Assembly: GCA_038049695.1 (NCBI GenBank)
Contig: CP142460.1
Coordinates: forward strand, 25,762,001 to 25,826,000
Source of the DNA: Cinnamomum chago
Lineage: Eukaryota; Streptophyta; Magnoliopsida; Laurales; Lauraceae
DNA: 64,000 nt
Direction of reading: 5' to 3'
Numbering within the stretch: position 1 is the stretch's first letter; each line of letters opens with the position of its first letter. Shown in pieces: positions 35,167-46,575 of this stretch. The position numbers and the translations under genes were made by a program. The notes under the pieces are model-generated. The model saw only the letters and a program-made list of their open reading frames with translations. It searched no databases and was not told where the DNA came from.

Positions 35167-35504
35167 CTTACTAAATAGTGATTTAATTATGATAGTACCC
35201 CCAGAATGTTCGTAATTATTCTAGGACTAATCTTATTTTTGGAGTCACAGAATGTTTGCAACTATTTTAGGATGAATCTTATGTTTGGAGTCACAGGAAA
35301 ATTCATTTATTAGGTGTACCCCACCATAGTTGGAAATTATAGTAGGACCATTATAGTAAATAGTTGTTCAGTGCTAAACCTCTCCACCTCGATCTTCATA
35401 GAATATTTTCCACATTATTTTCTATATCATATCCTTGAATAAAAAAGGAAAGTTTATTTTCTTTGAGATTTTATACTACAATGTATGAGTTTATAGATAA
35501 GAAA
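35167..35504. other. No gene seen
   Basis: Non-coding; contains two diverged copies of ATTCTAGGACTAATCTTATTTTTGG-like text near 35215 and 35260. Confidence 0.4.
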
Positions 35505-35515
35505 GTCCCAATTTT

Positions 35516-35652
35516 TTTTTCTTTTTGATAATCTAGGATATCTCGATTCTGGACCGCCGAGAACTAATCCCTAGGGGCACAAGCACAAGACTTCTCTGCT
35601 TTCTAAGGCATAGTCCTTGGACAACTAAGCTACCACTCGTTTGTTAAAAAAG
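35516..35652 (-). mobile_element. tRNA-derived SINE with target duplication
   Basis: It is flanked by the 11-bp direct repeat GTCCCAATTTT (35505-35515 and 35653-35663). On the minus strand it begins with a tRNA-like head (A box TAGCTTAGTTG) and ends GATTATCAAAAAG plus an A-rich tail. About 137 bp. Confidence 0.75.
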
Positions 35653-35663
35653 GTCCCAATTTT

Positions 35664-36561
35664 AAATAGAAAAGAAAATATTTTTTCTTTTTTTCCTTTA
35701 AAGATATCCAAATACCTCCAAATAGAGGTAAGAGAATCATCTTAAAGAGAAATTTGTGTTTTTTCTGTTTTGTTTTTGTAAATCCAAACAGGCCCTAACT
35801 TAATATGAAGGTTTTCACAAGAAAGAAGAATATTGTATAAAACATTAGCCAAGGTGCATAGATTATATTCTAATCTTGTAGCTATTAATATAGTAAAATC
35901 TTAAAAAACATGTTGTATGCTTTCTTGTACAAAATCATATATAGACCAATTGATTTTATGACCTATATTGAACCAACCCATGATTTGCATTGCTGTGACC
36001 CAGATCATGGCTGGCGGGCTGTATATATAGTTATCTGGGTAATCCTAATCTTAGACTGTGCATGTAATTCAAGAAATGTAAGATAAAAATGCGTTGTTGG
36101 ACAGAAGGAGCCAGAACAAACTCATCCTTCATCATAAGGATTTAAAAAACAGCTTGACTTTTTTCGAAAAGAAAAAATAGAAGGGCTGTAGTTTGGGAAG
36201 ACCCCACATCAGAACAAAAGCAACATGATGAAAGACAGATAGGGAATAGCATGGAGTTGAAATGGAAAAAAACAGAAAATGAAATAAGATGGTAACTTTT
36301 AGTTTTTCTGCTCAAATGTTGTTTCCTATTGTTAGGGTGCTCTCTGATCTGGTATGCTTAATTTAGCTTCTTTTCTAAAAACTACATTCATTTGAATTGA
36401 AATCGTCCCTTTCAATGCAACTCAACAATGTTTAAATGTCTCCGTCGTTCTCCACAACCATCATGTTATCCAATTTGCCGATTGTTTCATTTTGTCTTCT
36501 ATCCTTCAGGACCCACCATCACTTTTCTTCAAATATCTTCAGCGAAAGTGCCTTGTTCAAT
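35664..36561 (+). promoter_or_regulatory. Upstream region of the RAV gene
   Basis: AT-rich sequence before the probable first non-coding exon. No specific promoter element could be fixed. The first exon may cover roughly 36400-36561. Confidence 0.3.
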
Positions 36562-36917
36562 GTAAGTCCTTCTACTGCATCATGTTAGCTTTATTATCAC
36601 ATCAACTTGGGTCTTGGCGTCCGCTTAAAATGACCTATTCTAATAAAGATACAAGCTAATTCTTCATAATATTGGTTTATGAGAGTAATATATATATATA
36701 TGTTTGTCTATGGGCTACTTTGTTTTCGCATGAAGATTTGAGTTTCGCTTATTGTAGTTATTGAACCGATCAACTCTAATAAAATATATTCAAATGGTGT
36801 TATTGAATCTAAATCAGGATAGAAATGTGTTAGTTTTGCATCTTTTGGACAATATTAATGTTTTCTTGTTATTAATGTACTTATTCTTACTTTTGTAATC
36901 ATTCAAAACATTCTCAG
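36562..36917 (+). other. Probable 5' UTR intron of the RAV gene
   Basis: A consensus donor (CAAT|GTAAGT at 36562) and an acceptor (ATTCTCAG ending 36917) bracket 356 bases of T-rich sequence. The acceptor lies 19 bases before the ATG. Inferred from splice signals only. Confidence 0.5.
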
Positions 36918-36936
36918 GATTACGGTGAGAGAGATA

Positions 36937-37974
36937 ATGAGTACTACATCAAACACTGTAATGACAAGGGAAGGTTCTGATTCAAACAGCATTACGAACC
37001 CATATCAGCCAAACAAACGTTTGAGGCATCAGAATCCATCCTCCCCCGTGAGATTCAAAGGAGTAGTTATGCAACAAAATGGGCACTGGGGAGCACAGAT
37101 TTATGCGAACCACCAGCGCATTTGGCTGGGGACTTTCAAGTCAGAACAGGAAGCAGCTTTGGCTTATGACAGTGCTTCGATCAAGCTCCGCAGTGGTGAC
37201 TCGCACCGCAACTTCCCATGGACTAACCTCACCATTCAGGAGCCTAGTTTCCAGGAACTCTTTTCAATAGAAGCAGTACTAAACATGATCAAGGATGGAT
37301 CTTATGAGTCCAAATTTGCAGATTACTTAAGAACTCGGTCAGCCAAGGCGACCTTCGATGGCCTACTAGACCCAAATAGGGGCTTTATCAATCAAGAAGG
37401 CGTCTTGTGTCAACAGATTTTTCAGAAAGAGCTGACCCCGAGCGATGTTGGGAAGCTCAACAGACTTGTGATCCCCAAAAAGCATGCAACAAAATTCTTC
37501 CCACCACTTAATGAAGGTAGGGGGATCGTAGAAGAAAGTAGCAGCGATGGTGGAAGCGGGGAGGAGGTGCAATTGGAATTCTTTGACAACAGCATGCGCT
37601 CATGGAAGTTCCGGTATTGTTACTGGAAAAGCAGCCAGAGCTTTGTGTTCACAAGAGGGTGGAATCGCTTCGTGAAGGACAAACAGTTGAAGGCAAAGGA
37701 TGTTGTCGTGTTTTATGAATGCCGCTACAGGGAAGTCTCTAATGTAAAGAAAGAATTTTGGATGATTGATATTGCATCTGATGGGAGTGGTGAAAATGTT
37801 AAGAATTGCATTGACAATATTGGAGGTGATGTAGAATTGCAGCTTGGTTTGGGAGGGTTGTCTGGACATGGGCCAGACTGGAAAGATAATAAGGTCAATG
37901 AAGAAAAAGAGGAAGAATTACCAGATATGCATAGGAAGAGAGTCAAACTGTTTGGAATAGACATAAACAAATGA
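36937..37974 (+). CDS. RAV-family AP2 + B3 transcription factor
   Basis: A single-exon frame of 345 residues. An AP2 domain spans about residues 39-95 (RFKGVV, WGAQIY, RIWLGTF, AALAYD). A B3 DNA-binding domain spans about 158-278 (LTPSDVGKLNRLVIPKKHA, then FRYCYWKSSQSFVFTRGWNRFVKD). This order defines the RAV/TEM family, nuclear factors that bind CAACA plus CACCTG sites. Residues 301-305 are LQLGL, an LxLxL (EAR-type) motif. VKLFGIDI at 336-343 is a variant of the RLFGV repression motif of B3 proteins. The AP2 sequence is closer to the divergent RAV subgroup (At1g50680/At1g51120-like) than to TEM1/2, from memory. The start is the first ATG of the frame; an in-frame GTG lies 12 bases upstream. 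No damage is seen. Length is normal for the family. Confidence 0.93.
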   Translation: MSTTSNTVMTREGSDSNSITNPYQPNKRLRHQNPSSPVRFKGVVMQQNGHWGAQIYANHQRIWLGTFKSEQEAALAYDSASIKLRSGDSHRNFPWTNLTIQEPSFQELFSIEAVLNMIKDGSYESKFADYLRTRSAKATFDGLLDPNRGFINQEGVLCQQIFQKELTPSDVGKLNRLVIPKKHATKFFPPLNEGRGIVEESSSDGGSGEEVQLEFFDNSMRSWKFRYCYWKSSQSFVFTRGWNRFVKDKQLKAKDVVVFYECRYREVSNVKKEFWMIDIASDGSGENVKNCIDNIGGDVELQLGLGGLSGHGPDWKDNKVNEEKEEELPDMHRKRVKLFGIDINK

Positions 37975-38400
37975 GAGGGATTTTGTTCTTTGTAATGGCC
38001 TCGTCTGTAAGGGAGTCGTTTATTGGAGTTTCATATCCCATGACAATGTCCCTTGGTTTCTATGTTTCATAATAAATCTTAGTACTTGTCTTATATGTAG
38101 GGAGTGATTTATAATTGCTATGAAATGGGACTGAAACGAGGAAACTGAGGAATATTTACAGGTGGATGTAACAAAAATTTGGGGAAATGTTTTCCTGCAA
38201 ATAATTTTATATAGGAAAACAACCAGGGAAATGTAATAACTTTTGATAAAATTAAGTTGTTTGGATTTTTATGGATTACTTCCCCTTAAACATGTTTTCT
38301 ACAAGTAAATGATAAAAGCTCTAAAAATGTCACCAGAGTATGTTTGACTCTCGTCCTTTTTTATTGATGGTCTTACCCTTTTGCCATGATATCATATTAT
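37975..38400 (+). other. 3' UTR of the RAV gene and flank
   Basis: An AATAAA polyadenylation signal lies at 38071, about 95 bases after the stop. Beyond about 38100 the sequence is non-coding. Confidence 0.6.
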
Positions 38401-39142
38401 TGTTGGAAGTAAGTGGGCCTCATGGATAGGTATTCAAAACTTTTGACCCGCTTAAATCAGAGATCAAATACCCATAAGGCCAAAAACCCAATCACATTAA
38501 GATTAAACAAGTATAAAAAGATCTACTAAAATAAATAGATAATAAATTTATACCTTTGGAGCTTAGTTAAGCTCAAATCAAGAAGTTGAAAACTTGATCT
38601 CTACGAAAACCCTTTTCGTAGATTTGATCTCCTTTGCCTTTGTGTTTTTCCACACTATAACCCTCTTATAGAGAATTTCTCAATGAGAATGGTGAATATC
38701 TAAATAGAAGAAAACCCTAGCACTCTAGAATTCTTCCACACTATAACCCTCTTGTAGAGAACTTCTCAAAGAGAATGGCGGATCTCTAAATAGAAGAAAA
38801 CCCTAACACTTTAGAAGGAAACCATAGGGGGAGAGAGAGAGAGAGAAATGAGCTTATGAGATTGTGTGTAGAGATCTCTAACCCTCACCTCTTATTTATA
38901 GTTTATTATGGAGCACCTCCTCTTTGTCCAGAATTAAAAGTCTCACTTATATTCTTAGTATGTATCATACTCCTCATTTTCTTAAGAGTTATAATAGGAT
39001 TAGTAACCTTCTCTTATTAGGGCTAGTATGAGGACCACTAGGGATTCCTTAGAATTTGGCTCCAATTGGGAATATGGACCCCACATCTCATGTGAGCTTC
39101 GGACCCATAATTAATTACAAATAAATCCACTATATAAATGCA
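38401..39142. mobile_element. Possible LTR-like fragment
   Basis: It starts TGTTGGAAGTAAGTGGG in the style of Ty1/copia LTRs and contains an internal 86-bp duplication. No end with a target repeat was found. It stops at or before the CACTA end at 39143. Confidence 0.3.
38648..38819. repeat. 86-bp tandem duplication
   Basis: Two copies start TTCCACACTATAACCCTCTT at 38648 and 38734 and are about 90% identical by eye. Confidence 0.85.
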
Positions 39143-39260
39143 CACTACAAGAAAAGTGATGTTTAGGACATTTAAATAGCGGTAGTTTTGAATTTCCACT
39201 AGTAAAGCGCCTTACTAAGGGCGGCTATAATATTCCATCACAAATTTTTAATTTTTTTTA
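39143..39260 (+). mobile_element. CACTA (En/Spm) element left terminus
   Basis: CACTACAAGAAAAGTGATG at 39143 is the canonical plant CACTA end. Subterminal words follow (TTTAGGACATT, GGGCGGCTATA). The matching right end (TTCTTGTAGTG) was not found, so the element is truncated or its other end has decayed. Confidence 0.6.
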
Positions 39261-40924
39261 GAGAATCAGTAGCGGATGATATTTTCCCTAGCTAAAAGGT
39301 ATCCCACCTTTTATATGTCCCCCTTTTACCAAACTGATGAAAAGTTATTCGGTAATCCTCTTTACTCCCAAACCCGAAGGATTTCTTCGATATCCGCTTC
39401 GTTTCCACTCGAGGATTTGACGAGATCTGAAGAAATCACTTGCAGGAGGAAATCTGTTGATGGATTTAGGGTTTCGGAGACGGAGAATTTAGGGTTTTAG
39501 AACTTCAAACTCGATCTGTGGTGGGATTTGGACAAAGCTACAGTTGTTGAACGTTTTTTTTGAGTTTTCAACGAGGATTCATTGGCTACTGCTTCGGTTT
39601 TAGATTGCTTCTACTTTCTTGCTAGGAATCGGGCTAGAGGAGCTATGGATGAGAGATCTGGGCTGAAATTGAGTTTTGCTTGCTGTTCATGGAGATTTCT
39701 AGGAGTAAGAATTACGAATCGATGTGGTTTGAGTTTTTTTTTTATTGGATTTGGTCCAAATCCACTACCAAAAACGATACAAGGTGAGGATTTTAGACGC
39801 GATTCGTGTCGGATTAGGGGAAATCGGGCGGTGGATGGGGTTTTGTTGCAGGTTCGTGTTCTTCCTCCCCTTCTCTAATATCTATCTTTTTTTCGTTTTT
39901 TATTTGGGATGTCCTCTCGCTTTCTTACTATTTGTGTAGTTATGGTTTTGATGATCTGATGACTTTTTTTTTTTTTTGTTATGGGTTTACTAGAGATCTA
40001 GATTGTTGAGTTTTCCTGGAGACTAGTTTTAAAAGAATTTGAATGATGTGAAAGTTGAAGTTTTTAGATTCAAATCGGAGGACTGTGCTTTTAGTTTTTG
40101 CTACTTCTTTCTTTCTTGATTTCTTTTTCTTTCTTTTAGAAAGAGATTCTTGATGTTGTATTTTTGCAATTGAACGATTATGAATGCATTCTTGCAGTTA
40201 GCTGGGAGTATGCTTGGATTGCCACAATTCCCAAGCAATTCACCTAACCTGATTAAAAAAAAAAAAGAGATTCATGATCAGTTATTTATAATGCTGAGAA
40301 ATTTCGGTACTATAAGAATCAGATTTGATATGATACTTAGTTCTAGTCACCTCCTTTCATTCCAAGAAAACAATTGAGAGGGTACATCAGCTGGCATAAG
40401 CTTTTACACAGTTGGGGATTGTGGATTGGATGAAACATTATTTTCCTGTTTCGTAAAAACAAGGGATCCGGACTCTTAATATACATAATTACATAGGAAA
40501 CCAGTTGAAATGCATTTGAAATACGTTGACAATCACTCCATTATAATATATTAAGCTAAAGGGTTTTCAAGCTAATCTTGATTGTTACGTCTAATTTTGA
40601 CCATTAGTTATAACTACTCTATAATTGACCCACATTTTTCTCCCACTACGAACATGAAACCATTAAAGTCTTTATCCCAGTTTTCACTATTCTCAATAAC
40701 ATCATTTCCGTCCCCAGTCACTTGTACCCTTTCTCAACATATTCTCCTTTCCTTCTTACCTCAATTCTCTTACTTCATTTTGACTCTATGCTCTTAAATT
40801 TAGAAAAGAGGTACATCTATTCTTTTATGCTCTATTTATACGTTGTTAGTAAGTATTTTGAAGATGATTTATGTGATTTGAAAAAAAAAGTTTTATTGAT
40901 CTTCACACATATTGCTACAAGTAT
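39261..40924. other. Gene-like but unassigned sequence
   Basis: 39270-39900 has gene-like composition (TCTGAAGAAATCACTTG, GGATTTAGGGTTTCGG and later GTTGCAG|GTTCG-type splice-like words). No protein family is recognised and frames are short. It may be a captured or decayed 5' gene part inside the CACTA remnant. The rest is non-coding. Confidence 0.3.
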
Positions 40925-40963
40925 AATCGTTAAGCCCGTGCTTAGCATGAGTTAGTGTGCTAG
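40925..40963 (+). mobile_element. Helitron 3' end
   Basis: AAGCCCGTGCTTAGCATGAGTT (broken by one mismatch in the hairpin) is followed by AGTGTG and CTAG, then T. The hairpin arms are CCCGTGC/GCATGAG-like. No 5' end was found upstream. Confidence 0.55.
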
Positions 40964-41074
40964 TTATTACATATTATAGGGATAAGACTTTATTTCTAAA
41001 TTGAGCTTCAATTTCCCATTTGGTTGATAAATTGAGCCTCACTTGAGATTTCAGTTTTGCTCTAATTTAGCTTC

Positions 41075-41240
41075 AACTATTATATATAATGAAGCGAACT
41101 GGGTTCGATTCCCAATTTCACTTTCACTTTCAATTTTGATTTCGACCCTTTTCTAACATTGACCTCATACTAACATTAGTCATTAGTCCTATGCTAATAT
41201 CTCATATGAATATATGCCCTACAAATATCAGCTATTTATA
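41075..41240. repeat. Diverged repeat, partner at 45925-46100
   Basis: Shares CTATTATATATAATGAAGCGAA, GATTCCCAATTTC, TTTTGATTT and a run of TAATCCTA-like text with 45925-46100. The spacing suggests a local duplication now separated by other elements. Confidence 0.5.
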
Positions 41241-41968
41241 GCAAACATATAGTTTCCACATGTGGAGGTTCTTTCCAATTAAATCATAAAATTCCTATAA
41301 ATTAGGGAATATAAATGTCGCTCACACAGTTTTCTCTCATTAACTCAAACCCCTTCACACCTTTCCTCTCATTAACTTAAATCATAAACTCCTATAAATA
41401 AGGGAAGATAAATGCCGCTCCCACGGTTTTCTCTAATTAACTCCAATCATCAATGTCCAATATTTTGTATCCATAATATCTTCTCCACGATCTTCACTCT
41501 TTCTATTTCTTTTATTGTCACTTCCTTCCCCTCTCTCAAGCCAAACCATTGTTTCACAGGTATGTGAGTCTATATTTGTATTCTTTTCTCCTTTTCAATG
41601 GTTTTTTGCTTTTTATTTTTTTTCCTATTCTTTGATATTATCTTATTAGTTGATTGCTATCTCCATATGATCTTTTCTCTATTCAAAGTCAATAGAAAAA
41701 AATACCGACTGTAATGTGACTCCTTCTGCAACCAATTTCAATTAATTTTGATCCCTATATCATCTAATGCATAAAATCCTTGTGGTGGGCATTAAATAAA
41801 ATAATACATCTTTGTACGTTATTTATGTAGAAGATATCCACACCATTAGTGCATCTGATGTGGACCCCATTTTATTCTGTTGAAGCTTCTATTTTGATAT
41901 GTGGTTTTAAAATCTTGGCAGGTATGTATGCATCTCTTGAGCAATGATTATAGTGCATTGGTTCTTAT

Positions 41969-42047
41969 CAGTGGCGGATCCAGGATTCAAAATCACTGGG
42001 GGCACGATTAAGTAGTAGGGGGTCCGCTGCCCCCGGAAATATTAAGG
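41969..42047 (+). mobile_element. hAT-type left end (same family as 16995-17709)
   Basis: CAGTGGCGGATCCAGGATTC at 41969 is the typical family terminus, followed by CACTGGGGGCACG. No right end or target repeat was found. It stops where the GGGACCGG-rich repeat begins. Confidence 0.6.
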
Positions 42048-42135
42048 GCCCTGGGATCCTGTGGCCTTCCTGGGGACCGGGCCAATGTTCGGTCCCCAGA
42101 ATCGGTCCACCTAGCAGGACTCATAGTTAAGAAGG
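42048..42135. repeat. Dispersed GGGACCGG-rich repeat, copy 2
   Basis: Partner of 820-930 (shared CTGGGATCCTGTGG and GTTCGGTCCCC). Confidence 0.5.
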
Positions 42136-42339
42136 TTTTAGGTTTTGACCTACTTGAAAAGATGCTTTGTCTTTTCCTCACTTTGTTTTATGAGTAATAT
42201 TGCAGGCTTTATGGAATACATGGGATCCCATATGGTCGAGTCCAACTCTTTAGAGGGCTTTATATGTATTTAAATGATCAACTTTTGAGCCTTTTACCAC
42301 TGGACCTATGTGTGCATTGCGATTGCATCAGAGTCAACC

Positions 42340-42545
42340 AAGGATGAAAATAGCAGTAATGCCCGCCGCCAAACAGCTACGATGCGGGCGCTACGTAGCG
42401 GCGTGGCGGCGGGTTTTGAAAAAAATGTCAAAAAATTATGAAAGTATTTCAAAAAATTCAGAATATTGGGAAATAATGAAAAACATATATAAATATATAT
42501 ATTTGCAAAAGTAATTAAAATAAGGGGGCGTAGCAGTCCCCTCAT
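42340..42545. repeat. GC-rich foldback piece
   Basis: GCCCGCCGCCAAACAGCTACG faces CTACGTAGCGGCGTGGCGGCGGG as an imperfect hairpin. It is followed by AAAAATTCAGAATATT text like that inside the foldback element at 3781-4752, so the two may be distant relatives. Confidence 0.4.
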
Positions 42546-42639
42546 TGTATGATATCCTGCATCGCTGAATCAATAGAAAATGCTTGTATTAATGAATTTT
42601 TTCACAGGTATTCATGTTGATTACTTGCACTAATTTGAA

Positions 42640-45600
42640 TAGGACCTTATTTTCCATTGTAGTCAAATTTGATCATGGCCCATTTCTTATTACTATTAGA
42701 TTAAATTTGGCTTGGGTCTTATTTCCTATTAGGGCTCGGTCCTTATTCCCTATTAAAGCAAAATTTGGTTAGGTCCTTATTTTTTCTATGAGAGTGAAAT
42801 ATGGCTCAAACCCATTTCATATTAAATTGAAAATTTTCTATAAGTCCTATTTTCTACTTAAATTAAAATTTGCTAGGGTTCTTGTAAGGTCCGCGACCTT
42901 ACTGGGTTAATTGGGCCCAATAACAGGCCCGTTGACTCATTTATTTTATTAGTATTATAATTAATTGTATTTTTAGATATTTAAGTGGGTTTAGGCCTTG
43001 AGTGAGTTTCTTTTAGTGTTAGAATAGTGTCTGCGAAGTTTCGTTCGATTTCGAGTTCGTTTGATCCTAGCAGGGGGGTAGTTTGCAATTTAGGAAAAAT
43101 TGAGTGTTTTTCCGGAAAAACTCATATCACCGTGACTTTGGGTTTGTTGGAAAGGTCTTGTCGCACTGATCATTTTTGTCTCCTGGCTCGTCGCGATCCG
43201 ACGACCAGAAACCCTTCAAATGGTCCATTCTTTCACCGGACCCACTTAAAGGGCAATTCGGTCTTTTCCTCCATCTCTTCTTCTTAAACAGGAATTAGCC
43301 ATAATCTCATTCTCACTTCTGCAACGAGAGTTACAGCAGCCCATCTTCTTCCCCTTCTCTTCTCAAGCCCAGATCTCCCTCCGAGAGAGATCATCTTCGC
43401 AATCCGGACCGCACATCTTCTTCCTTTCGATCTCCTCTCTCCATTGATACTAGTGGGTAAGCCTTTTCCCATCATCAACTTTTCCATTTGATTTCTCTTT
43501 TGTTTAGAATAGGTTGGATCATGATCTTTTTCCTTTCTTTCTTCTTCTCGGTGTTTTAGATTACTTTTTAGCGGGGTAGATTGTGGTTTCGTGGTAGAAA
43601 GCTTCTCCTCAAGCTTTTCCAATTTCTAATCATCTTCTTAGTTGACGCAAGTAGATATGCATTTTATATTTAATCATATGTGTATTGTTTTCTTTTGATT
43701 GCAATGATATCCTTATTAGATTACCCAAATTCCAAGCTTATTGTTGGTATTGCATTGGGATTGACATGTTAGGTTAGATTTGTGGTTTGGATTGGATTAA
43801 TTGTTAAATGGTAGCTTTGGAAGTTTTTAATTTGATAGAATGGATGAGAATAATGATTGAAATGATTGGGGAGCATGGATGCTCGTTTTCTGCAGGAAAA
43901 ATATGTGAAAAACCCATTTTCGGACTCATGCTACAGTGTCGATCGATCGGGCCTGCAAGCCGATCGATCGGACTGCAATTTGGTCTCAGTTAACTGAGAC
44001 GAATATCAGTCCGATCGATTAGAGATCGGAGGGCATTTTCATAAATTTTGACAACTTCGGAAAATGACTTAAAACGCTTATAACTTTTAATCCGTACGTC
44101 GGATTTCTACATATTATATACCGTTGGAAAGACCTTGAGATGTAGAATCCAATGGTTCTAGTTTCATTATGATCGGAGGTCGAAAAGTGATGTAAAAACT
44201 CAGATTATTGACCCAGCCTATATTTTATTAGAAATGAGATCAATAACTTAGGTTTGGGCCTTAGATGTTGGAAACCAAGAACCTACTATCAGTTGACCAT
44301 TAATGGGGATTAAATCGTAGCATGTGGCTTGGTGTGCCTCGATTAGGTGTCTAGGTATTCGTGTATTAAACATGGGATAACCGAATGTGAATGAAATTGA
44401 ATTAATGGATGCTTAACATGATTGTACACCAAGGGATTTCCTTAGAAGCATCGTTGATCCAATTCCACACGTACTCCGTTAGAACATGTAGGATACATGG
44501 ATAACACCACTTGCCTAGGTTTGGATCGTAATTCCTCCTTGACTTATTTAGTCGTATCCATTGTTATAATTCCTTGTACACTCTCTCTTGGCATAAAACA
44601 CTTAACTAATTATGAAACATAATCCCTTGTAGAAAGAGGACTTGGACCGGACTTAGAGTGTACCTTAGTACCCCGTGTTATGTAATTGATGAACATGACT
44701 GGCTAGACTGAAGGGATCACCATGGTTTTGTCTTGTATTGATTTAAATGAGATAATCCATACGATCATGTCTTGTAAATTGAGCTAGCCAGACTTGCTTG
44801 TCTTGGTCTATTCTCTTATCAACACCACATTATTATTATTATTTACATATCATGGCCAGCTGCAGTTTGGGGTTTATTGATGGGCCGGTTACCCGGACAT
44901 CGGGGTGGGCAGTCGGCTTTGGACGGCGTCCATGGCGTTGAATAGTTGGGAACGGGCTGGGACCGTGCTACTATTCCCAGGACCGGGAGCTAGGATCCCT
45001 CTGGAGTCGGATTTTGGTCTCAGTAGTCCGGATAGGATTGTTACTGGTACCCCGTGAGGTGGCTTGGACATCCACGGAGTCTCCCTCTTGTGCATTGCAT
45101 TACATTGGTAGTGGTGATTGTTAGTATTGCTAAGATTCTTATTTATGATTCGGATGGTTATTTACTCATGCTTTATGCCTAGATTCGATTCCTTGTATTC
45201 TCTTGATTATCATACTTGTCATTACTCTTATATTTGATGCATGGCATGATTATTTATATCTTGCTTATCTATTGCTCAACATGTCGTTGACTCTATTCCT
45301 TGGTGTGCAGACTCCTCAGGTGAGTACTACTACGAGGAGCAAGCAGGTGAGGAGATCTTAGAGGATCCCCAACCAGTTGAGGAGGAATGAGAGTGGCGTG
45401 CCGATGACGTAGAGTAGCGTCATTGATCCTGGCACGAGAGAGATTCATTGGGACCTCATTAGATTCTTTATTCTTTATTTATCTCTCGTTGAAACTTTTA
45501 TATCATTGACATCACTATTGTTTAAATGGCATTGATTATTGGGATGGCCATTGTAATAACTTAACTTCATCGTTTAAGTTTTATTTTATTCCTTGTTCAA

Positions 45601-46540
45601 CTTTAATATATATTGAGATTCATTATTCCTTGTTGATATCCAAATATGCCTAGAATTGTATAAGTTCCGCAAATTCTTATTTTATTGGAGGCTTCAAATA
45701 TTATATCCTCACAACGGACTTACGATCCTTGGGCCTAAAGGACAAAAATTTTAATTAGTCCTAAATTTCACTCCCCGGATCCGGTTTATTCTCTAATTGG
45801 GTTCGGGGGACGTGACAGTTCTATTTAGTATTAGATTGAAATTTGGGTAGGGCCTTTTTTCACATTAAAGTGAAATGTAGTTAGAGCCTTCTTTCTTATT
45901 AAGTTAAACTAATTAGGGCTCATTCTCTATTATATAATATGAAACGAAGTGGATTTGATTTCCAATTTCGCTGTCAATTTTAGATTTGATTTTGATTGGC
46001 TTATAATTTTTGACCTCCTTTTAATGTCAGGCCCTACCAACTAATGGGCCATTAATCCTACTAAGTAATGGCCCATTTAATATATAAATTCAGCCCAGAA
46101 CGTTAGCCCATTAAATATCCAAATCAGTTCCAATTGATTTTGACTCACTAGCAAACGGGTTGGATCGGGGTAAATTATGTTGGGTCAGAGATAAAGCACA
46201 CTTTTTGGACTCAAAATGACCTGTGTATTTTTAATAAGATGGTAAAAATTAATCTAGTTAGAGTGAAATGTAATTTGAGCTCGATTTCACATTAAAGTGA
46301 AATGTAATTAGAGCCCTCTTTCCTATTAAGTTAATTTAATTAGGGCTCATTCTCTATTAGAGTGAAACTTAGCTAAGGTACTATTTCATGACAGAGTGAA
46401 ATTTAGCTAGGGCCTATTATTCATATTAGAGTGGAATTTTCTATTTTTTCAAGTGAAATTTGGTTAGGGTTAGATGGGCCTCATATCTTTGAGATTTAAT
46501 TTGGCAATGGTTGGATGGGCCCCATATCTATTAGAGTGAA
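42640..46540. repeat. Degenerate minisatellite split by a solo LTR
   Basis: Diverged copies of a unit of about 35-40 bp (roughly ATTAGAGTGAAATTTGGTTA then GGGCC and a TATTTC word) fill 42640-42877 and resume at 45823-46540. The solo LTR at 42883-45817 interrupts the series. Unit boundaries are uncertain. Confidence 0.6.
42883..45817 (+). mobile_element. Solo LTR (family C), 2.9 kb, Tekay/Del-like
   Basis: It starts TGTAAGGTCCGCGACC and ends GGGGGACGTGACA between perfect 5-bp direct repeats GTTCT (42878-42882 and 45818-45822). The great length and the GTGACA end fit LTRs of Tekay/Del chromoviruses; the orientation is inferred. Gene-like patches inside (43020-43620 and 45300-45420) are LTR sequence, not host exons. 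No internal region remains. Confidence 0.75.
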
Positions 46541-46544
46541 AAAA

Positions 46545-46575
46545 AAAATTATATATATATATATATATATACGTG
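46545..46575. repeat. (TA)n microsatellite
   Basis: TA repeats ending the minisatellite region. Confidence 0.9.

Noticed and set aside
36925-36936. Upstream GTG as start of the RAV protein
   Set aside because: Plant nuclear genes start at ATG. The in-frame ATG at 36937 is kept.
38401-39142. Complete copia solo LTR
   Set aside because: The left end looks right, but no right end with a matching 5-bp repeat was found.
40582-40640. TCTATAATTGACCC as the 5' end of the Helitron ending at 40963
   Set aside because: It is preceded by C instead of A, and nothing else supports it.
43027-43990. Open frames resembling host exons
   Set aside because: They are part of the 2.9-kb solo LTR, which has exact target repeats.
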